13,983 nucleotides of DNA from Coriobacteriaceae bacterium (GTDB lineage Bacteria > Actinomycetota > Coriobacteriia > Anaerosomatales > SLCP01), in NCBI GenBank assembly GCA_003563465.1, contig PWVH01000139.1, positions 1 to 13,983 of the forward strand, given 5' to 3'. Below, piece by piece: positions 13,128 to 13,983 of this stretch. The notes under the pieces were generated by a model that made no database searches, had not been told where the DNA came from, and was given only the letters and a program-made list of their open reading frames with translations. Position 1 is the first letter of the stretch. Every line of letters begins with the position of its first letter. The position numbers and the translations under genes are program-made.

Positions 13128-13574
13128 TCACCCTTCTTGTACGGCAGGCTGCTCGGCCTCGATGACGCGAAAACTCGTGCTGACACGTACATCGTCTCCC
13201 AGCATCCACCCCACCGCGCAGTACTTCTCTTCGGAAAGCTGAATGGAACGGCGCACTGCTTCTTCGGACACGCCGAAGCCGGTGACGACGTACTCGAGCT
13301 CGATCTGAGTGTATATCTTCGGGTAATCATCTTCGCGACGGGTGCCGCGAGCATGAATCTCGATGCCACGAACGTCTTGCCGCTTCTTCTCGAGTATGGA
13401 TATCACGTCCATCCCCGTGCATCCGGCGATCGCGTAGAGAACCAACTCGACGGGCCGAATACCACTGCCTTCGCCCCTATAGTCCGCCGGGGAGTCCATC
13501 ACCAGACTCTGTCCGGCCTCATTCCATCCGACGAACTGCCTGTTCCGGTTCCAGCGCACGCTGACAAGATCCAT
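13128..13574 (-). CDS. OsmC-family peroxiredoxin-like protein (YhfA type)
   Basis: OsmC/Ohr proteins reduce organic hydroperoxides through two cysteines and are recycled by cellular thiols. The 148-residue product has the first catalytic cysteine in AIAGCTGMDVISIL (48-61; C52) and the second in SEEKYCAVG (114-122; C119). GIRPVELVL (38-46) takes the place of the usual GPSPxELLL. The short N-terminus and the IEIHARG (71-77) and YTQIELEYVV (88-97) strands look like the YhfA subgroup rather than Ohr. ATG 13574 is preceded by AGGAGG at seven bases, a near-ideal site. It lies between pilT (56 bp upstream) and the glycosyltransferase (27 bp downstream). If the downstream genes make a thiol, this would be a natural user of it. 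The true substrate is unknown. Confidence 0.9.
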   Translation of the reverse strand: MDLVSVRWNRNRQFVGWNEAGQSLVMDSPADYRGEGSGIRPVELVLYAIAGCTGMDVISILEKKRQDVRGIEIHARGTRREDDYPKIYTQIELEYVVTGFGVSEEAVRRSIQLSEEKYCAVGWMLGDDVRVSTSFRVIEAEQPAVQEG

Positions 13575-13608
13575 GAACTTTCCTCCTGTCCGCGAGAAGT
13601 GAACTCCT

Positions 13609-13634
13609 CTGAGTCTTACTTTTACCCGACTCAG
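13609..13634. repeat. Inverted repeat spanning the pilT stop codon
   Basis: CTGAGTC at 13609-13615 pairs with GACTCAG at 13628-13634 (one further T-A pair outside), with a 12-base loop. The arm includes the pilT TGA (13633-13631). In the minus-strand direction no T tract follows, so this is more likely an RNA stability or processing hairpin between pilT and osmC than a full terminator. Confidence 0.4.
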
Positions 13635-13983
13635 ATCTTTCGCCCAACCGCCTCGGCAAGCTCTCTTGGATTCTGGGCTTTGCTGACGGCTTCTTCGAAC
13701 GAGATGCGCCCTGCTTGCAAGAGCGTCCTGAGATGCTGGTCGAGCGTCTGCATGCCGAGAGATGCGCCACCTTGGATGATCGTCGGCATCTGGTGCGTCT
13801 TGCCTTCACGGATCAAGTTCGAAATCGCAGGTATGCCCAGCATGATCTCCATAGCAAGAACGCGGCTCCTTCCGTCGGTACTTCGCAGGAGTACCTGAGA
13901 CAGGACGCCTTCGAGAGTGCCCGACAACTGCATGCGCACCTGCTGTTGCTGGTGTGGCGGGAACACGTCGATGATACGGTCGA
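13631..13983 (-). CDS. pilT: PilT, type IV pilus retraction ATPase (C-terminal part, cut by window edge)
   Basis: The last ~116 residues of a twitching-motility ATPase. Reading in from the window edge gives DRIIDVFPPHQQQQVRMQL and SGTLEGVLSQVLL, then AMEIMLGIPAISNLIREGK (the AIRNLIREGK hallmark of PilT), THQMPTIIQGGASLGMQTLD and a C-terminal helix ending in NPRELAEAVGRKI. The Walker A and B boxes are upstream, outside the window. The THQ/MQTLD combination separates PilT from PilB/GspE ATPases. PilT powers pilus retraction at the inner face of the membrane. It is the first gene seen of the run leading into osmC. Link to the thiol-like genes downstream is probably only positional. Confidence 0.94.
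   Translation of the reverse strand, partial: DRIIDVFPPHQQQQVRMQLSGTLEGVLSQVLLRSTDGRSRVLAMEIMLGIPAISNLIREGKTHQMPTIIQGGASLGMQTLDQHLRTLLQAGRISFEEAVSKAQNPRELAEAVGRKI

Overview
This is a moderately GC-rich bacterial chromosome segment with dense, mostly co-directional genes, good AGGAGG-type ribosome sites and frequent TTG and GTG starts. The combination of an Rnf complex, a type IV pilus retraction ATPase, a clostridial-type ferredoxin, a lipoprotein peptidyl-prolyl isomerase and a bacillithiol-like gene pair suggests an anaerobic or facultative Gram-positive lineage. I lean towards the Coriobacteriia/OPB41 part of Actinomycetota, but this is a guess from gene content and not a phylogenetic result.

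Layout. Positions 1-5682 (minus strand) form one tightly packed run, read from right to left: a lipoprotein cyclophilin, a TPR membrane protein, nucleoside diphosphate kinase, then rnfC-rnfD-rnfG-rnfE, with rnfE cut by the window edge. From about 5874 the plus strand carries an EF-G paralogue, meeting a minus-strand tRNA-Arg(CCG) tail to tail. Next on the plus strand are a diacylglycerol-kinase-type lipid kinase interrupted by an in-frame amber codon, and a PlsY-type acyltransferase; both belong to phospholipid metabolism. A symmetric hairpin at 9801-9830 separates these from a second minus-strand run at 9852-13983: pilT (C-terminal part), osmC-like, a family 2 glycosyltransferase, a BshB1-type deacetylase, a divergent BshC-like protein and a small 2[4Fe-4S] ferredoxin.

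How the genes work together. The Rnf complex couples ferredoxin oxidation and NAD+ reduction to ion pumping, and a candidate ferredoxin partner lies in the same window, though in another transcription unit. The glycosyltransferase, LmbE/BshB1 deacetylase and BshC-like protein are almost contiguous. They resemble the glycosylation, deacetylation and cysteine-addition logic of bacillithiol synthesis, except that the glycosyltransferase is a DPM1-like GT2 rather than the GT4 enzyme BshA. With an OsmC-type (thiol-dependent) peroxidase just upstream, this is the best candidate here for an undescribed variant pathway. That function is inference.

I saw no insertion sequences, CRISPR arrays, prophage genes or origin in the window. 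Long open frames antisense to the genes described here are shadows of GC-rich coding sequence.
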